Source of the DNA: Baffinella frigidus
Lineage: Eukaryota > Cryptophyceae > Cryptomonadales > Baffinellaceae
Reading direction: 5' to 3'
DNA length: 10,386 bases
NCBI GenBank assembly: GCA_026770585.1
Contig: MU646723.1
Location: forward strand, 343,113-353,498
In this document: positions 1 through 5,566 of the stretch, piece by piece
How the letters are laid out: every line of letters begins with the position of its first letter
Position numbering within the stretch: position 1 is the stretch's first letter
The notes under the pieces: model-generated
The model's input: the letters and a program-made list of their open reading frames with translations, nothing else
The model's database searches: none
What the model was told of the DNA's origin: nothing
Program-made: the position numbers and the translations under genes

Positions 1-110
1 CCTGTCCGACCGAGGCTCGTCACCTGTCCGACCGAGGCTCGTCACCTGTCCGACCGAGGCTCGTCACCTGTCCGACCGAGGCTCGTCACCTGTTCGACCG
101 AGGCTCGTCA
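1..110. repeat. 22-bp satellite, 5 copies, open at left edge
   Basis: Five head-to-tail 22-bp units begin with CCTGTCCGACCGAGG. Four are identical and the fifth (89-110) differs by one base (TCC to TTC). A sixth unit starts at 111 with CCTGTC and then diverges. The array begins at the first base, so it probably continues outside the window. 22 is not a multiple of 3 and no frame is conserved, so I read it as a non-coding minisatellite. Confidence 0.97.
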
Positions 111-204
111 CCTGTCACAACTCGTGTGTCATCGTCTTCATTGACATCACTCCGCTCTCCAACACCATAACTCCCCTCCCCCTCTCCTACTCGTACACAG
201 CACC
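111..204. other. unassigned spacer
   Basis: C/T-rich spacer between the satellite and the first palindromic element. I see no open frame, repeat or hairpin in it. Confidence 0.5.
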
Positions 205-327
205 TACAGGGGTACCTTGCTCATACGAAACCGCCCAACCCCTAGGACCCTACAGTGAGCGTATTCCTAGGGCCCTACGGTGGTCCTAGGGGAGGGGGTG
301 GTTTCTGATGAGCGAGGTACCCCGGTA
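205..327. mobile_element. Family B palindromic MITE, copy B1
   Basis: This is a 123-bp imperfect palindrome. The left arm starts TACAGGGGTACC and the right arm ends GGTACCCCGGTA; the outer ~24 bp pair with about three mismatches. The core repeats CCTAGGACC-type blocks in both orientations (about 241-291). TA lies at both ends (205-206, 326-327), which fits a TA target duplication, although TA could be part of the inverted repeat. There is no coding capacity. It is the first of five related sequences in the window (also 376, 4814, 8947, 9551) and its arms are more decayed than those of B2. Confidence 0.85.
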
Positions 328-375
328 CCTGCTACCGCGCCCTCCGAAGGAAGCGGTCGCAGGTAAAAAGCTTTG

Positions 376-497
376 TACAGGGGTACCTCGCTCATAAGAA
401 ACGCCCACCCCTCTAGGGTCACCATAGGACCCTAGGCATGGTCCCACTGTAGGGTCCTAGGGGGGCGGCGGTTTCTTATGAGCGAGGTACCCCTGTA
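376..497. mobile_element. Family B palindromic MITE, copy B2 (intact)
   Basis: 122-bp element with perfect 27-bp terminal inverted repeats, 376-402 against 471-497. The outer end is TA-CAGGGGTACCTCGCTCAT. The interior carries inverted CCTAGG blocks. The flanking TA on each side suggests a TA target, as in Tc1/mariner-derived MITEs, but CAGGG ends are also common in hAT elements. No 8-bp duplication is visible at the flanks, so hAT is not supported. This is the best-preserved member and serves as the family reference. Confidence 0.92.
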
Positions 498-665
498 GTG
501 AACATGTGAGAGGGGGGGGGAGCAGGTTTATTATGTTGACAAACACGACCGCTACACTCCACGTGGAGAGGTAGGACGAGGGAGAAAGGCGAGCTTGATT
601 AAGTTGATAAACTGACGGCACACGCTACAGGGCTGACTCGAAATTAAGGTCACACACTTTGGAGG
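498..665. other. unassigned spacer with G run
   Basis: Spacer with a run of nine G near 514. No open frame, tandem repeat or long hairpin was seen. It ends where the duplicated GCGGACGTTAAAT block begins. Confidence 0.4.
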
Positions 666-729
666 CAGTCAGTGTGCGGACGTTAAATTTAACGTCCGCA
701 GAAAAGCAGGCAGTGTGCAGACGTTAAAT
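666..729. repeat. 64-bp duplicated block, copy 1, with 26-bp perfect palindrome
   Basis: This 64-bp block recurs at 967-1030 with three substitutions. Positions 675-700 form a perfect 26-bp palindrome whose arm is TGCGGACGTTAAA. A second half-motif, GTGTGCAGACGTTAAAT, follows at 713-729. A cruciform, a protein-binding dyad or the end of a palindromic element could each produce this; the sequence alone does not decide. Confidence 0.9.
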
Positions 730-966
730 GTGGACCTTAAAATCAGCAAGGTTCGCGAAAAACGGGGGTGTGCGGACGTCAAATTCATGTATACAGTGTC
801 GATGAATTATACATGAAAATTGCCAACTTACACCACTCGGGAACCCAGTTTTTCCTGGGAAATATTGACATTTTTTCGACCCGAAAATTCGCTAGCTCCA
901 TTCTCCGGGGGGGTAAGCACTTTCAAGACAATTTTTTTTCCGCCGTATTAACGTCCACAAAAAAAA
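730..966. repeat. Interval between the duplicated blocks, with related half-motifs and hairpins
   Basis: The interval holds another GTGTGCGGACGTCAAAT at 769-785 and the reverse-type TAACGTCCACA near 948. A hairpin has 10-bp arms TTCATGTATA (784-793) and TATACATGAA (808-817). A smaller CCCAG/CTGGG stem lies near 845-862. A short frame reads through here, but it starts and ends inside the repeats, so I do not call a gene. The whole 666-1050 interval may be one compound element. Confidence 0.55.
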
Positions 967-1030
967 CAGTCAGTGTGCGGACGTTAAATTCAACGTCCGC
1001 AGAAAAGCAGTCAGTGTGCGGACGTTAAAT
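967..1030. repeat. 64-bp duplicated block, copy 2
   Basis: Direct copy of 666-729 with three substitutions. One (T to C at the centre, near 991) breaks the perfect palindrome of copy 1. The copies lie 301 bp apart in the same orientation, which would fit long direct terminal repeats of a small element or a local duplication. It is followed by AACTAACGTCCACA, a partial inverted copy of the core. Confidence 0.9.
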
Positions 1031-1144
1031 AACTAACGTCCACATCGCAGTGTCCAGTGTGTGACCTTGTATTGTGTGACCTTCATTTCGAGTGAGTCCT
1101 GTAAGGGGAGAGATGATCGAGACGCAGGGCTCCAACACCCGGAA

Positions 1145-1162
1145 CCACCCCTAAAGGGGTGG
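1145..1162. other. small perfect hairpin
   Basis: Arms CCACCCCT (1145-1152) and AGGGGTGG (1155-1162) with a 2-base loop. It sits just before the large family D palindrome. There is no T-run after it and no adjacent gene, so I do not call a terminator. Confidence 0.6.
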
Positions 1163-1185
1163 ATCGTTCACTGGAGGACAAGACG

Positions 1186-1339
1186 TACCACCAACCCTCA
1201 TGGCTTGGGCAAATCGACGATTTTCAAGTTCCCGAGTTCAAGGGGAATTGGAGCCGTTGAAGTCGGATTCCGACTTCAACCCCCTTGAAATCCCAAATCG
1301 AAAATCGTCGATTTGCCCAAGCCGTGAGGGTTGGTGGTA
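1186..1339. mobile_element. Family D palindromic MITE (154 bp)
   Basis: 40-bp terminal inverted repeats (1186-1225 and 1300-1339) differ at one position; the end is TA-CCACCAACCCTCA. A second, nested palindrome has arms GTTGAAGTCGGA (1256-1267) and TCCGACTTCAAC (1269-1280) around one base. TTCAAGGGG/CCCCCTTGAA pairs between them. TA at each end may be the target duplication. The whole element can fold into one long hairpin. Short frames on both strands here come from the palindrome. A lone arm fragment recurs at 3595-3608. Confidence 0.9.
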
Positions 1340-1362
1340 GGGTGAACACATTTCTTCGGGAA

Positions 1363-1402
1363 GGTCCGGTCTTGGAGCCATTGGTCCGTTCTTGGAGCCG
1401 TT
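1363..1402. repeat. 20-bp tandem duplication
   Basis: Two adjacent 20-bp units, GGTCCGGTCTTGGAGCCATT and GGTCCGTTCTTGGAGCCGTT, differ at two positions. The duplication lies just outside the D element. Confidence 0.85.
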
Positions 1403-1413
1403 TTCCGTTGAAA

Positions 1414-1445
1414 CTTGACTTTTGAATACCATTTTCCCTGAAACT
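1414..1445 (-). mobile_element. family C-like fragment
   Basis: TTGACTTTTGAATACC followed by ATTTTCCCT resembles, on the opposite strand, the internal GGTTTTCAAAAGTCAA segment of the family C elements at 3353, 6319 and 6789. The ends are missing. This is a weak relic based on about 30 bp of imperfect similarity. Confidence 0.4.
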
Positions 1446-1598
1446 TTCTGGCAAAAGTCAATTATTCTTTGACACCCTTAACAGTTGTGATTCCTCTGGC
1501 AAAGTTACAGGTCTCGTCCAGATAAGAACTTTTCCCGCACCAATCTCAAATGTTCAGTTTGCTCAACAGGCAGCTAAATAGCTCGCAGTGAGTTAAAT

Positions 1599-2111
1599 CC
1601 TTCAGGTCCTTCAGGTTTTAATTTCTCCCAACATATGCCAACGACACGCCGTTCCGTAGAAGGGATCTGCAGAGAAAGCATTTTTGCTTTCGGATCGCGT
1701 TTAGCTCTCCAGTGCAGAGGCTCGTGAAGAGGGGATACAGGGTGAGTTCTTTGTGGGGTGTTTGGGTTAGACCAAAAAGGCACTGTCTCTCACACACACC
1801 GAACCCCAAGGTCCTTCAGGTCCTTGAGGTTTTAATTTCGCCCAACATATGCCAACGCCACGCCGTTCCGTAGAAAGGACTGCAGAGAAAGCATTTTTGC
1901 TTTCGGACCGCGTTTAGCTCTCCAGTGCAGAGGCTCGTGAAGAGGGGATAAAGGGTGGTTCTCTTGGGGTGTGTGAAGGTATGCGACATCGCTGCCATGC
2001 TCACACACACACCAAACCCAAGTCAGCCTTTAGGTCCTTTAGGTTTTGATTTCTCCCAGCATATGCCAACGCCACGCCGTTCCGTAGAAAAGATCTGCAG
2101 AGAAAGCATTT
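1599..2111. repeat. 214-bp tandem repeat, 2.4 copies
   Basis: Units start at 1599, 1813 and 2027, so the period is 214 bp both times. The third stops after AGAAAGCATTT (about 2111). Each unit opens with a doubled 9-mer (GGTCCTTCA/GGTCCTTTA type) and then CATATGCCAACG, CCGTTCCGTAGAA, CTGCAGAGAAAGCATTT, TTTCGGA and CCAGTGCAGAGGCTCGTG. Units end in an ACACAC run followed by AACCC. A divergent fourth copy lies at 5781-5895. The equal spacing suggests recent unequal duplication. The minus strand shows similar short frames in each unit, but one-base indels between units break the frame. Confidence 0.93.
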
Positions 2112-2480
2112 GATGAGGCATGGTATAATATCTGGCGTTGATTTCGCGCCCCGTCCAGGGATCAAATGTTTTTTTTCTGGCAAAAGGGATTTTTGGTGCT
2201 TTGGTGCTTTGGTGCTTTTATTTACACTCACATCGAAGTCCACAACCCACCTCACTCTTGAGGAGTTGGGAGTGATTACTGATTACTGAATTTATTAAAG
2301 AGGGTTCGCCGTTATTGCCTAACCCGTAATAATCTACGGGTGAGCTCCCCGGGAAACATGTCAACTTTTGGTTCGCTTCGCCCCCTGAAATGACTTTTGA
2401 ATACCCCCCCCTCCGATCCTGCGTGGGACGGGCAGCGGTTCTCCACCCAACCTGGTTGGGTTTTGGGTGAGCACCACCAG
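2112..2480. other. spacer without a recognisable gene; short tandem repeat at 2195-2218
   Basis: This 370-bp stretch holds three perfect GGTGCTTT octamers (2195-2218) and a doubled GATTACT near 2273-2286. At 2387-2427 there is a family C-like piece (TGACTTTTGAATACC, then CCTGCGTGG). The short frames in it overlap on both strands and have no codon bias that I can see. GC content rises sharply toward 2480. Confidence 0.55.
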
Positions 2481-2494
2481 CTTCGAGAGGCACG

Positions 2495-2959
2495 ATGCCG
2501 CTCCGACGCTACGGGCGCGCGGAGCGGCCGGTGCTCGTCAGCGCAGATGGACGATCCCCCAGCCTCGGGCTCAGCCCCATGTCGCCACAAAGGGGTCAGG
2601 GCACCACAGAGCCTTCCACCGGCGGCCTCCCCGCGGCCACGTTCGGCGTGCCACCCGACGCAGCTGACCGCGGCGATGGCCCAATGCTGGGCGACTGGGA
2701 CTTCTCAGCGAGCACGACCTCGCAGAAGCCGGTCCCGGGATCGCAGTCGTCAGCCCCGCCAAAAGACGGGAAAACCTCCAGCTCAGCGTCGGGCGCACGG
2801 TCCCAAGGCGGGCCCGGGGAAGGGGCAGGGAGGCAGTGGAAGCAGGCGGCAACGGCTGAGAGCCAGGATGAGCCGGAGGTGAAGGTGTCCGCGGCGTTCA
2901 TTGGGCAACACGGGCAGGCCCGTGCCAAGGTCGCACAAACCCGAAACTCCAAACCCTGA
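2495..2959 (+). CDS. putative 154-residue low-complexity protein or exon, unknown function
   Basis: I do not recognise this gene. The frame runs from ATG at 2495 to TGA at 2957-2959 in a GC-rich island that stands out from the AT-richer surroundings. Third codon positions are strongly G/C in this frame, especially in the first two thirds, which is why I prefer it to the overlapping plus-strand frame (2397-2882) and the minus-strand frame (2596-3093). The product would be rich in Gly, Ser, Pro, Ala and Arg and is probably disordered, with GDWDFSAST near residue 70 and SAAFIGQHGQARAK near the end. I see no membrane segment, signal peptide or catalytic motif. An in-frame stop lies just upstream (2468-2470). 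TGAGCACCACCAG ending at 2480 could be a splice acceptor, so this may be an internal or terminal exon. The end runs into CCCTGAACCCTACACCC, suggesting repeat has replaced the natural 3' end. It may also be a pseudogene or simply GC-rich DNA. Confidence 0.35.
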   Translation: MPLRRYGRAERPVLVSADGRSPSLGLSPMSPQRGQGTTEPSTGGLPAATFGVPPDAADRGDGPMLGDWDFSASTTSQKPVPGSQSSAPPKDGKTSSSASGARSQGGPGEGAGRQWKQAATAESQDEPEVKVSAAFIGQHGQARAKVAQTRNSKP

Positions 2960-2972
2960 ACCCTACACCCTG
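2951..2972. repeat. degenerate telomere-like CCCTRAA tract
   Basis: AAACCCTGAACCCTACACCC reads as three imperfect heptamers of CCCTRAA/CCCTACA type. It resembles the longer tracts at 8652-8735 and the array at the right end. It overlaps the end of the putative CDS. Confidence 0.5.
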
Positions 2973-3352
2973 TCAAGACCGTGACCTCACGGAGGCTCTC
3001 GCACCCTGCTGATCTCCCCTCTGCGCCCCAGCCACAAACCTCGGGAGACAAGTGGCGCGCTTTCCCCTGATTGTGCCGTGGCGAGGGCTGCACTATCAGA
3101 GATCAGTGGCGAGACCCCTCGCCCACCTCGGCCCAAACGCGCCACAAACGCCTCTTTCTCAGTCTTTTTGGGCTCACCAATTTGGTGAGCCGGGCTCTTT
3201 CCTGCTCCAAAGTTGACGGATTTGTACCGCAAACCCAGCATGTCAACTTGAGAATAGTCCGGCAACCCGAGTGAGGCAGAGCTAGGCCTCCCTGGCTCAT
3301 CTTGATCGCAGCTTGTGACATCAAAGAGAGCAGGAGCGCAAAGCATTTCCCT
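2973..3352. other. spacer without a recognisable gene; hairpin at 3171-3191
   Basis: A perfect 10-bp hairpin, GGCTCACCAA, T, TTGGTGAGCC, sits at 3171-3191 inside a segment that resembles the hairpin region near 3647. The tract from 3210 to 3250 (AAAGTTGACGGATTTGTACC, later ATGTCAACTTGA) loosely resembles the interior of the family C relatives at 7332 and 9613. Minus-strand frames across this block are not supported by codon bias. I see no gene. Confidence 0.5.
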
Positions 3353-3478
3353 CCACGCCAGACTCTTCGAAGGGGTTGCCAAACGTCAATTTTCCCTCAA
3401 GGGCAATGGTTTTCAAAAGTCAATACCGTACCCACATACGGTTTAAAAATTTCTACCCCCTCCTCCAGTCTGGCGTGG
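3353..3478. mobile_element. Family C MITE, copy C1 (126 bp)
   Basis: Perfect 12-bp terminal inverted repeats, CCACGCCAGACT (3353-3364) and AGTCTGGCGTGG (3467-3478), enclose a non-palindromic interior. The interior has a GAAGGGGTTGCCAAA segment, TGGTTTTCAAAAGTCAA and an ATACGGTTTAAAAA segment. CT flanks both ends (3351-3352 and 3479-3480), a possible 2-bp target duplication. The copies at 6319 and 6789 share order and spacing, with an estimated 70-80% identity. No coding capacity. Confidence 0.85.
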
Positions 3479-3783
3479 CTGGTGCTAGCACGCTTTCCCG
3501 GCGCTGATTGACAGCAGTCCTCGGGGTGGGAGAACAATCGCCTTTTCCAATCTCCTTGATTTGGACTGGAGTCAGTCGGATCTCTTTCTCTACCGAGGGT
3601 TGGTGGTAGAAGGGAGCAGTCCTAGCTCCACCCCAGTCTGATTTGGTCTCACCATTTTGGTGAGAGCGGCTTTTCCCCGCCAAAATTCACGTTCCCCGAT
3701 AAATGGAGCCCCCCCCCATAAATGTAAATTCAAAGAAGCCCACCCATGTTTTCCCTCCAGAAACTGAGAGTACACATCCATAA
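3479..3783. other. spacer with a D-arm fragment and a hairpin
   Basis: There is no gene here. GAGGGTTGGTGGTA at 3595-3608 matches the right end of the family D element at 1339. A hairpin, TCTCACCA / TTT / TGGTGAGA, lies at 3647-3665 and is preceded by a TTTGG tract as at 3171. The stretch GGCTGGTGCTAGCACGC just after C1 resembles sequence after the family C end at 7416. This is probably a patchwork of element remnants. Confidence 0.5.
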
Positions 3784-3944
3784 GGGTGGACACCCTATTT
3801 CCGGCGTTAACCTATTTCCGGCATTCCGACCCTATTTCCGGCGTCAATCTATTTCCGGCATTCCGTAGCACCCTACCGTATTGCCTACCGTAGCACCGTA
3901 GGAATGCCGGAATTAGGTTGGTGCCGGAATTAGGTCGTCCACCC
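3784..3944. mobile_element. Family H palindromic element with CTATTTCCGGC repeats
   Basis: 44-bp terminal inverted repeats (3784-3827 and 3901-3944) start GGGTGGAC and contain two CTAWTTCCGG motifs each; they pair imperfectly. On the left a 37-bp unit is tandemly doubled (3793-3829 and 3830-3866), giving four CTATTTCCGGC motifs. The centre carries CTACCGTA repeats. I see no clear target duplication. Single ends with the same GTGGACACC opening occur near 8574, so the family may have relatives there. Confidence 0.85.
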
Positions 3945-3968
3945 GTTGAACGGAGGATTTCCCTGGGG
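3945..3968 (-). repeat. fragment of the 4608-4725 inverted repeat
   Basis: GTTGAACGGAGGATTTCCC followed by TGGGG matches the TTCAACGGAGGATTTCCCC arm of the inverted repeat at 4608-4725. It starts directly after the H element, so that element may have landed in another copy of this repeat. Confidence 0.6.
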
Positions 3969-4068
3969 GCGGCGCCCTAAGGAGCGAGAGAGAGAGATGG
4001 TTCCGAGGTGGGCCCGTTTCTGAAGGCGCATAGACTTTTGTATCACTCAACTCAAGGCTCAAGGGCCT

Positions 4069-4101
4069 CATTTAGGACCTGTGTCGCGAGTAATGATAGA
4101 C
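4069..4101. repeat. 33-bp direct repeat, copy 1
   Basis: CATTTAGGACCTGTGT, then CGCGAGTAATGATAGAC; it recurs at 4281-4313 with one substitution. The copies bracket the TA microsatellite. Slippage or insertion between duplicated flanks would explain the arrangement. Confidence 0.9.
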
Positions 4102-4198
4102 GAAGAAGCAGAAGGGAGGGTGGTGTACCAGGTCCTCGAGCTTGGCGATTCAGGACCGGAATCGTTGATCATGCATCAGGCGCAGGGCAGGGCGAGGT

Positions 4199-4280
4199 GT
4201 ATATATGTGTGAGTGTATATATATTATGCATATATATATGTTTATATATACATGTATATATATATATGTATATATATATA
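4199..4280. repeat. (TA)n microsatellite, degenerate
   Basis: About 80 bp of alternating TATATA with interruptions (TGTGTGAGTG near 4205, TTATGC near 4224, CATG near 4251). Frames through it give Tyr/Ile-rich peptides with no other support. Confidence 0.95.
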
Positions 4281-4524
4281 CATTTAGGACCTGTGTGGCG
4301 AGTAATGATAGACTCAGGGTTGGCTGGCTTTAAGGTTTTCTTTATTCATCACATGGGGAGGTCACACGAGAGAGAAGATAAGCGAAATAATGGCGAGCCC
4401 AAATTTGTTGGGACAGAGCTAGAATACGTATACGTTGTATACTCGGTGATATACGCCTCTGGGTAGGTGACTCTCTAGAGCATCTTTCTGCTCTCGCGAG
4501 TCGCCTCCCAACCCTGAGTCTATC
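4281..4524. repeat. interval bounded by 17-bp inverted repeats, containing 33-bp direct repeat copy 2
   Basis: The left end carries the second 33-bp direct repeat (4281-4313). The 17-mer GATAGACTCAGGGTTGG (4307-4323) is exactly inverted at 4508-4524. Inside, TCACACGAGAGAGAAGATA (about 4362-4380) recurs at about 9214-9232. A 24-bp core at 4427-4450 plus the next ~25 bp is an inverted copy of 9231-9284. The interval looks like one unit sharing two modules with the 9200-9370 locus, in opposite relative orientation. Confidence 0.65.
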
Positions 4525-4578
4525 AACGGTGGGTATACCCAGAACACGCTATCAACGGTGGGTATACCCAGAACACGC
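4521..4578. repeat. 29-bp tandem duplication
   Basis: Two identical 29-bp units (4521-4549, 4550-4578) start TATCAACGGTGGG and contain the palindrome GGGTATACCC. The exact identity suggests recent duplication. Confidence 0.95.
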
Positions 4579-4607
4579 TGACATCGTCCAGCAACAGGTG
4601 GGCAACT

Positions 4608-4725
4608 ATCCTTCAATGGAGGAGTTCCCCGGTGCAGTGCTCAATCCAATTCAGTGCGCTCAGACCCTAACCCCTGCGGCGGGTTCCCCGGAGCAGTGCA
4701 CCGGGGAAATCCTCCGTTGAAGGAT
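4608..4725. repeat. 35-bp inverted repeat, 48-bp spacer
   Basis: Arms 4608-4642 and 4691-4725 pair with three mismatches; the left arm starts ATCCTTCAATGGAGGAG and ends GGTGCAGTGCTC. The spacer carries the first copy of the NPIQCAQTLT coding-like motif. An arm fragment recurs at 3945-3968, so this is a mobile or dispersed palindrome rather than a local accident. Confidence 0.88.
4643..4690 (+). pseudogene. coding-like relic, fragment 1 (NPIQCAQTLTP)
   Basis: Read from 4643, the spacer of the inverted repeat encodes NPIQCAQTLTPAA and then enters the right arm. The underlying 31-bp stretch 4642-4672 is identical to 4731-4761. It appears to be the N-side of a motif whose C-side is found in later fragments. 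The family is unknown. Confidence 0.4.
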
Positions 4726-4731
4726 GTATGC

Positions 4732-4815
4732 AATCCAATTCAGTGCGCTCAGACCCTAACCTTTGAAGCGCAGGTCGAGTGCGTGCTCTCAGGGTTGGCC
4801 GCGTCCAATCCAGTA
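4732..4815 (+). pseudogene. coding-like relic, fragment 2, cut by MITE B3
   Basis: The frame from 4732 reads NPIQCAQTLTFEAQ and continues VECVLSGLAAS up to 4815, where the family B element begins. Compared with fragment 5 (AQVDDIEFVLSGLDSS) it lacks four residues around VDDI. It uses TCA where fragment 5 uses TCT for the same Ser, a synonymous difference. This places a once-coding motif under the B insertion. Function unknown. Confidence 0.45.
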
Positions 4816-4905
4816 CAGGGGTACCTCGCTCATAAGAAAGCGCATCCCCTAGGACCCTACAGTAGGGCTATGCCTAGGGCCCTACAGTAGTCCTAGGGGG
4901 GGGGC
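4814..4905. mobile_element. Family B MITE, copy B3, right end missing
   Basis: The left 26 bp (TACAGGGGTACCTCGCTCAT and on) match B2 exactly, followed by the inverted CCTAGG core. After the G-run at 4896-4904 the expected right arm (TTTCTTATGAGCG...) is absent. The sequence passes directly into GCGCTCAGACCCTCACC, part of the next coding-like fragment. The right arm was therefore deleted or never completed. Confidence 0.85.
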
Positions 4906-4942
4906 GCTCAGACCCTCACCCCTACGGTGCAGGTGGACGACA
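4904..4942 (+). pseudogene. coding-like relic, fragment 3 (AQTLTPTVQVDD)
   Basis: GCTCAGACCCTCACC onward reads AQTLTPTVQVDDT in one frame, joining the N-side motif (AQTLT) of fragments 1-2 to the C-side motif (QVDD) of fragments 4-5. It is squeezed between truncated B3 and truncated A0, and a stop follows within the A0 loop sequence. Confidence 0.4.
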
Positions 4943-5040
4943 CCGAGGGATCCTAGGACCAAAAAGTCTCGGCCTACGGTAGGAGGTCCTAGGCAATGCC
5001 GTAGGCCTAACTACCCCATTTTCAGGCCGTTACCCTATTA
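4943..5040 (+). mobile_element. Family A MITE, half copy A0 (right 98 bp of 166)
   Basis: It matches 7191-7288 over its whole length: the end of the left stem, the loop (GGATCCTAGGACC, AAAAAGT), then the full right arm to the terminal CCTATTA. The left ~68 bp are missing and the break lies at the base of the hairpin loop. Because an arm is lost, the 4-bp target duplication cannot be tested; ACGT follows the right end. Confidence 0.88.
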
Positions 5041-5043
5041 ACG

Positions 5044-5154
5044 TCGACGAAATCGAGTGCGTACGCTGACACGTCTGCGGCGCAGGTGGACGACATCGAA
5101 TTTACACCTCACTCGACAGCGACGAAATCGAGTGCGTACGCTGACACCATATGA
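5044..5154 (+). pseudogene. coding-like relic, fragment 4 (SAAQVDDIEF) with duplicated 28-bp ends
   Basis: The frame from 5044 reads STKSSAYADTSAAQVDDIEF, then TPHSTATKSSAYADTI and a TGA at 5152-5154. The 28-bp stretch CGACGAAATCGAGTGCGTAC... occurs identically at 5045-5072 and 5120-5147, so SSAYADT appears on both sides of SAAQVDDIEF. In another frame the duplicated stretch reads VDEIECVR, a second degenerate echo of VDDIEFVL. Confidence 0.4.
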
Positions 5155-5217
5155 TGTATTTGTTAAGGACCGTTGAGCCGACCGACCTTAAGTTAACATT
5201 TCTTAGGTAAGTAAACA

Positions 5218-5249
5218 TTTCTTAAGTGGCCGATTTCTTAAGTGGCCGA
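5218..5249. repeat. 16-bp tandem duplication
   Basis: Two identical TTTCTTAAGTGGCCGA units (5218-5233, 5234-5249). A partial earlier copy, CATTTCTTAGG, lies near 5197. Confidence 0.92.
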
Positions 5250-5252
5250 TAA

Positions 5253-5417
5253 GCCTCTCAACTGTCTGCGGCGCAGGTGGACGACATCGAGTTCGTGCTC
5301 TCTGGGTTGGACTCGTCGCTGTCGAGTGAGGTGCCACCCTCCGGAACCCTCCCGAACCCTCCTACCCCAAGAAGGAAGCCTCACCGCATAGATGTGATGA
5401 AGATATATACCCCTTAA
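5253..5417 (+). pseudogene. coding-like relic, fragment 5, longest (54 codons)
   Basis: Open from just after a stop at 5250-5252 to TAA at 5415-5417. It reads ASQLSAAQVDDIEFVLSGLD, then SSLSSEVPPS and a Pro/Arg-rich tail ending DVMKIYTP. Codons in the AQVDDIEFVLSGLDSS core are mostly G/C-ending, unlike the flanks. There is no start codon before the core, so it is an exon piece or a relic. The segment from the GLD codons to VPPS is duplicated at 5430-5472. I do not recognise the family; the acidic/hydrophobic alternation could be a short helix or a docking motif, but that is a guess. Confidence 0.4.
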
Positions 5418-5487
5418 CTGGCGAGTAGGCTCTGGGTTGGACCCGTCGCTGTCGAGTGAGGTGCCACCCTCCCTTAACCCTCCCTAA
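5401..5487 (+). pseudogene. coding-like relic, fragment 6 (SGLDPSLSSEVPPS)
   Basis: The 43-bp block at 5430-5472 repeats 5300-5342 with a single C/T change (Ser to Pro), 130 bp downstream. The frame reads GSGLDPSLSSEVPPSLNPP and stops in the CCCTCCCTAAA array, so the satellite forms the end of this relic. Confidence 0.4.
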
Positions 5488-5532
5488 ACCCTCCCTAAAC
5501 CCTCCCTAAACCCTCCCTAAACCCTCCCTAAA
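5467..5532. repeat. 11-bp satellite containing the CCCTAAA telomere motif
   Basis: Six 11-bp units from 5467 to 5532. The first is CCCTCCCTTAA and the next five are exactly CCCTCCCTAAA; degenerate copies follow to about 5550. The CCCTAAA half equals the Arabidopsis-type telomere repeat known in plants and many green algae. The extra CCCT makes this an interstitial or subtelomeric variant, not a true telomere. Confidence 0.95.
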
Positions 5533-5566
5533 CCCTCTATCCCTCAAGTGGCGAGTAGGTTCATAC

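Noticed and set aside
1-110. CRISPR array
   Set aside because: Units are contiguous with no variable spacers, and the overall context is eukaryotic. It is a plain tandem repeat.
376-497. Assignment of family B to hAT because of CAGGGG ends
   Set aside because: No 8-bp duplication is visible at B1 or B2; only TA is shared at both ends.
1574-2255. Similar minus-strand peptides in each 214-bp unit (FLCRS-LLRNGV type)
   Set aside because: Similarity follows from DNA repetition. A one-base indel between units 1 and 2 shifts the frame, and no unit has a consistent start or stop.
2397-2882. 161-codon plus-strand frame rich in Arg and Pro
   Set aside because: It starts inside a family C-like remnant and has weaker third-position bias than the overlapping 2495-2959 frame. 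The Arg/Pro-rich product is typical of a shadow frame in GC-rich DNA.
2596-3093. Minus-strand 165-codon open frame over the GC-rich island
   Set aside because: It is antisense to the plus frame that has the stronger third-position G/C bias. It also extends into repeat-like sequence, and its composition gives no domain.
4008-4466. 152-codon frame through the TA microsatellite
   Set aside because: Its middle is translated TATA repeat and its flanks are direct and inverted repeats. No codon bias.
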